Below are positions 7,500-9,767 of a DNA stretch of 9,767 bases, piece by piece (the stretch's first letter is position 1; every line of letters starts with the position of its first letter). The notes beneath the pieces were generated by a model that saw nothing but the letters and a program-made list of their open reading frames with translations, did no database searches and was not told the DNA's origin. The DNA is taken from assembly GCA_032123675.1 (NCBI GenBank), contig JAQBEX010000219.1, positions 1-9,767 on the forward strand. Direction: 5' to 3'. Source of the stretch: Prado023 sp032123675 (GTDB lineage Bacteria; Actinomycetota; Actinomycetes; S36-B12; CAIYMF01). The position numbers and the translations under genes are program-made.

Positions 7500-7979
7500 T
7501 CATCTGCCCGTCCACTCGCAGCGGTAGACCGCTTCCGAGGTGAGCGTGATCAGGTCCGACGAGCCGAACCCGGGCATCGGCATGGGGACGAGCAACTGAA
7601 CCATGAACTCGGTCGTGATCTTGAGCGACTCCCCGACGTCCAACTCAGCGCACCCGGGGTTGTGGTCGTCATTGACGTGGATATGCACCTCCTCGGAGGT
7701 CATCATCCCACCGGCCGCGTCAAGGACCAGCTGCGACAGCTCTGTGTATTCGTCCACGGCTGACCCGTTCGTACCACCGTTGCTGTTCGGCGTGACGGCC
7801 ATGCGCGCTGCCTCGTTGACGGCGCTATCCAGCCTCAGCTTCTGCCATCCCAGGTAGCCGAAGTCGATGACCCCCAACGACAGCACCAGCAGGATGGGGA
7901 GGATGACGGCGAACTCGACCATGGCGGAACCACGTTGTCGGATCTCAGCCGACGACCGGGCGCCACCATCCTTCAGCAC
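7500..7979 (-). CDS. tadE: TadE-like pseudopilin of the Tad pilus operon
   Basis: TadE proteins are minor pilin-like (pseudopilin) components anchored in the membrane. From the GTG at 7979 the protein has 159 residues. A 17-residue basic leader is followed by RG-SAMVEFAVILP, the TadE signature, and a membrane segment ending SLGVIDFG. In Gram-negative TadE the prepilin peptidase cuts after the glycine, with glutamate at +5, and this sequence fits (G-SAMVE). The C-terminal part is exported and has two cysteines, in NPGCAEL and YRCEW. The start is uncertain. The frame stays open to a TTG at 8072, which has a strong GGGAGGA eight bases upstream and would give 190 residues. The GTG at 7979 has GGAGGG ten bases upstream and a leader of normal length. 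The 31 extra codons of the longer form include AGA twice and have 20 of 31 G/C third positions, so I favour the shorter form. It is the first tad gene in view and is divergent from moeZ. Confidence 0.87.
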   Translation of the reverse strand: MLKDGGARSSAEIRQRGSAMVEFAVILPILLVLSLGVIDFGYLGWQKLRLDSAVNEAARMAVTPNSNGGTNGSAVDEYTELSQLVLDAAGGMMTSEEVHIHVNDDHNPGCAELDVGESLKITTEFMVQLLVPMPMPGFGSSDLITLTSEAVYRCEWTGR

Positions 7980-8118
7980 GATAGCGTGGCCCTCCAACTT
8001 CCTCTCAAACCCAGCCGGCACAAGTCTGAGTCGCAACAGCAGGGGAAGCCAACGATAAGGCATTCTGGGCAAGAGCGGAATCCTCCCGCCGAGCAGAGAG
8101 GTCGTAGCAGCGCTCGTG

Positions 8119-8144
8119 GGGCGTGCACCTGCGCGGGCACGCCC
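8119..8144. repeat. 8-bp perfect inverted repeat in the tad/moeZ divergent region
   Basis: GGGCGTGC (8119-8126) is exactly complementary to GCACGCCC (8137-8144), with a 10-base spacer. A second, tighter inverted repeat, GCGGGC-AC-GCCCGC (8133-8146), shares its right arm. The element lies 46 bases upstream of the TTG candidate and about 140 bases upstream of the favoured GTG of tadE, and 91 bases before the moeZ start. The position fits an operator for a dimeric regulator or an RNA hairpin. Which of these it is, if either, cannot be told from sequence. Confidence 0.4.
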
Positions 8145-8196
8145 GCAAGATCCGTGTGGGGCGAGCGGGTGGACTCCGAGGTCCTCATCTGGCCGC

Positions 8197-8202
8197 TAGG
8201 CT
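8197..8202 (+). promoter_or_regulatory. Candidate -10 element (TAGGCT) upstream of moeZ
   Basis: TAGGCT fits the TAnnnT -10 pattern of the housekeeping sigma factor in actinobacteria and would start transcription about 25-30 bases before the moeZ ATG, leaving a short leader. About 17 bases upstream the sequence is CTCCGA, which does not resemble TTGACA, so only half of the promoter is supported. No equally good promoter is seen for the tad operon on the minus strand. A TATCGT box (8052-8057, minus strand) is possible and would lie downstream of the TTG candidate for tadE, but it also lacks a -35. Confidence 0.33.
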
Positions 8203-8224
8203 CCGGGGTGACGTTCCGCGAACC

Positions 8225-8229
8225 AGGAG
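8225..8229 (+). promoter_or_regulatory. Ribosome binding site of moeZ
   Basis: AGGAG lies six bases before the ATG at 8236, which fixes the start of moeZ. No other in-frame start with comparable support is seen close by. Confidence 0.75.
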
Positions 8230-8235
8230 ACCGCC

Positions 8236-9426
8236 ATGCCCCTCCCCCCGCTCGTCGAGCCCGCCGCGGACCTCTCAGTCGATGAGGTCCGTCGCTACAG
8301 CCGGCACCTGATCATCCCCGACGTCGCGATGGCCGGCCAGAAACGACTGAAGGCTGCCCGCGTCCTCTGCGTCGGCGCCGGCGGGCTGGGCTCCCCAGCG
8401 CTGATGTACCTGGCGGCCGCCGGAGTCGGCACCCTCGGGATCATCGACTACGACACGGTCGACGAGTCCAACCTGCAGCGCCAGATCATCCACGGACAAT
8501 CCGACGTCGGCCGGCCCAAGGCCGAGTCGGCCCGCGACAGCGTCCGGGAGATCAACCCGCTGATCGACGTAGTTGTGCACAACGAGGCGCTGGACTCCAA
8601 CAATGTGATGGAGATCTTCGCCCAGTACGACCTGATCGTGGATGGCACGGACAACTTCGCCACCCGATACATGGTGAACGACGCCTGCGTGCTGCTCGGC
8701 AAGCCGTACGTGTGGGGATCGATCTACCGGTTCGACGGGCAGGCGTCGGTCTTCTGGGCAGAGCACGGCCCCTGCTACCGCTGCCTCTACCCGGAGCCGC
8801 CGCCGCCCGGCATGGTCCCGAGTTGTGCGGAGGGTGGCGTGCTGGGCGTGCTGTGCGCCTCGATCGGGTCGATCCAAGTCACCGAGGCGATCAAGCTGCT
8901 CGCCGGGATCGGTGAGCCGCTGCTCGGCAGGCTGATGATCTACGACGCCCTGGACATGAACTACCGCACGGTCAAGGTGCGCAAGGATCCCAACTGCGCC
9001 GTCTGCGGGGAGAACCCCACGGTCACCGAACTCATCGACTACGAGGCCTTCTGCGGCGCAGTCTCAGCCGAGGCCTCTGAGGCGGTGAAGGGCTCGACCA
9101 TCTCGGTCACCGAGCTTGCCGACATGCTCGAGGAACGTGAGTCGGGCGGCCGCGACTTCCTGCTCGTTGACGTGCGCGAGCCGGCTGAGTGGGACATCGT
9201 CTCGATCCCGGGCGCCGAGTTGATTCCCAAGGGGCACTTCCTCTCCGGGGCTGCCCTGGCGGACATGCCGCAGGACAAGTCGATCGTGGTGCACTGCAAG
9301 GCAGGAGTGCGCTCAGCCGAGGTTCTCGCTGTCCTGAAGGACGCCGGCTTCGCGGACGCGGTGCACGTGGGCGGCGGGATCGTCGCGTGGGTCAACCAGA
9401 TCGAGCCGGAGAAGCCCAGCTACTGA
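8236..9426 (+). CDS. moeZ: MoeZ, adenylyltransferase/sulfurtransferase (E1-like plus rhodanese)
   Basis: MoeZ activates the C-terminal glycine of ubiquitin-like sulfur carriers by adenylation and then sulfurates it. In actinobacteria it serves molybdopterin synthesis (MoaD) and, in mycobacteria, the CysO cysteine pathway. The protein has 396 residues, the normal length. The ThiF/MoeB domain (about 15-260) has SRHLIIPDV, the nucleotide loop GAGGLGSPAL (47-56), IDYDTVDESNLQRQ (70-83) and VDGTDNFATR (135-144). It also has a zinc site of two CxxC pairs (C180/C183 and C254/C257) and the conserved cysteine C197 in PSCAEGGVLG. The rhodanese domain (about 285-394) has LLVDVREPAEW and the active-site loop HCKAGVRS with catalytic C354, ending GGIVAWVNQI. 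All key residues are present. It is cytoplasmic. It is divergent from the tad operon and convergent with the next gene, so it is probably transcribed alone and has no visible functional link to the pilus genes. Confidence 0.96.
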   Translation: MPLPPLVEPAADLSVDEVRRYSRHLIIPDVAMAGQKRLKAARVLCVGAGGLGSPALMYLAAAGVGTLGIIDYDTVDESNLQRQIIHGQSDVGRPKAESARDSVREINPLIDVVVHNEALDSNNVMEIFAQYDLIVDGTDNFATRYMVNDACVLLGKPYVWGSIYRFDGQASVFWAEHGPCYRCLYPEPPPPGMVPSCAEGGVLGVLCASIGSIQVTEAIKLLAGIGEPLLGRLMIYDALDMNYRTVKVRKDPNCAVCGENPTVTELIDYEAFCGAVSAEASEAVKGSTISVTELADMLEERESGGRDFLLVDVREPAEWDIVSIPGAELIPKGHFLSGAALADMPQDKSIVVHCKAGVRSAEVLAVLKDAGFADAVHVGGGIVAWVNQIEPEKPSY

Positions 9427-9433
9427 GTGGCGC

Positions 9434-9452
9434 CCCCGGCCAGGCGCCGGGG
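9434..9452. terminator. GC-rich hairpin between convergent genes
   Basis: CCCCGGC (9434-9440) pairs with GCCGGGG (9446-9452) around a five-base loop, seven bases after the moeZ stop and 13 bases from the stop of the convergent membrane-protein gene. It could end transcription from both sides. There is no T-run on either strand, as is common for actinobacterial terminators, so this rests on the stem and its position. Confidence 0.5.
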
Positions 9453-9465
9453 CACCCGCACCCCT

Positions 9466-9767
9466 CTACAACAGCCCCCGCGCCGTCAGGTTGCGGAACG
9501 CGAACCAGCCCGGCACGGTCGGCACCCAGAACGTGACCGTCCGGAACAGCAGCGTCGCCGAGACCGCCAGCCCCGCGTCCAGCCCCGCAGCTGTGAGGCC
9601 CGCCGCCAGCGCCGCCTCGACCACGCCCAAGCCGCCCGGTGTGGGTGCTGCCTGCCCCAGCGTCGACCCGGCCAGGTACACGAAGCAGATCGCGGCGATC
9701 GTGAGGTCATCGGAGAACGCCCGCACCGAGGCGACCAGGCAGAAGCAGTAGGCCAGGTTCAGCAGCA
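9466..9767 (-). CDS. Lysylphosphatidylglycerol-synthase transmembrane/flippase-like protein (C-terminal part)
   Basis: Only the last 99 residues are in the window; the 5' part lies beyond 9767. It is a hydrophobic, multi-pass membrane protein of the family that includes the membrane half of MprF (lysylphosphatidylglycerol synthase/flippase) and the UPF0104 proteins. Diagnostic are GQAAPTPGGLGVVEAALAAG (visible residues 38-57) and LLFRTVTFWVPTVPGW (72-87), in the spacing usual for the C-terminal end of this domain. The chain stops 12 residues later (FRNLTARGLL), so no aminoacyl-transferase domain follows it. The missing N-terminal part could still carry other domains. The substrate is unknown; members are thought to move or modify lipids. 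It is convergent with moeZ at a distance of 39 bases. The family is well supported but the specific function is not. Confidence 0.85.
   Translation of the reverse strand, partial: LLNLAYCFCLVASVRAFSDDLTIAAICFVYLAGSTLGQAAPTPGGLGVVEAALAAGLTAAGLDAGLAVSATLLFRTVTFWVPTVPGWFAFRNLTARGLL

Noticed and set aside
8275..8877. Open frame of 200 codons on the minus strand
   Set aside because: It is antisense to moeZ, which has all its catalytic and zinc-binding residues; the minus-strand product has no recognisable features.

Overview
The window is GC-rich DNA with very short gene spacing, many GTG starts and 1- to 4-base gene junctions, as expected of a high-GC Gram-positive (Actinomycetota). The MoeZ-type sulfurtransferase and the compact Tad proteins fit that group. 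A Nocardioides-like or other Propionibacteriales source is only a guess.

Positions 1 to about 7980 (minus strand) hold a seven-gene tad (Flp-type, tight-adherence) pilus operon. In transcription order it reads: tadE-like pseudopilin, tadG-like protein, cpaB, cpaE/tadZ, tadA/cpaF, tadB carrying an extra N-terminal von Willebrand A domain, and tadC, which leaves the window just before its stop. The gaps are 1, 112, 17, -4, -4 and 1 bases, so at least cpaB to tadC should be co-transcribed and translationally coupled. CpaE would position the machine. TadA is the hexameric ATPase acting on the TadB/TadC membrane platform. TadE and TadG are membrane-anchored exported components. CpaB is an exported SAF-domain protein. 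No Flp major pilin gene and no prepilin peptidase gene lie in the window, so they must be encoded elsewhere.

Positions 7980 to 8235 form a divergent intergenic region. It has a clean 8-bp inverted repeat and a -10-like element facing the plus strand. On the plus strand, 8236 to 9426 encodes MoeZ, an E1-like adenylyltransferase fused to a rhodanese. A GC-rich hairpin follows, and then comes the convergent 3' end (minus strand, 9466 to the window edge) of a membrane protein of the lysylphosphatidylglycerol-synthase transmembrane/flippase-like family.

The most unusual element is the TadB protein, which has a cleavable signal peptide and an exported VWA domain with an intact metal-binding (MIDAS) site, joined to the inner-membrane platform. 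The TadG-like protein of the same operon lacks a VWA domain and has a cysteine-containing ectodomain instead. The VWA module that many Gram-negative Tad systems carry on TadG therefore seems to sit on the platform protein here. Otherwise the region is a recognisable Tad locus, and I do not see an entirely new system.
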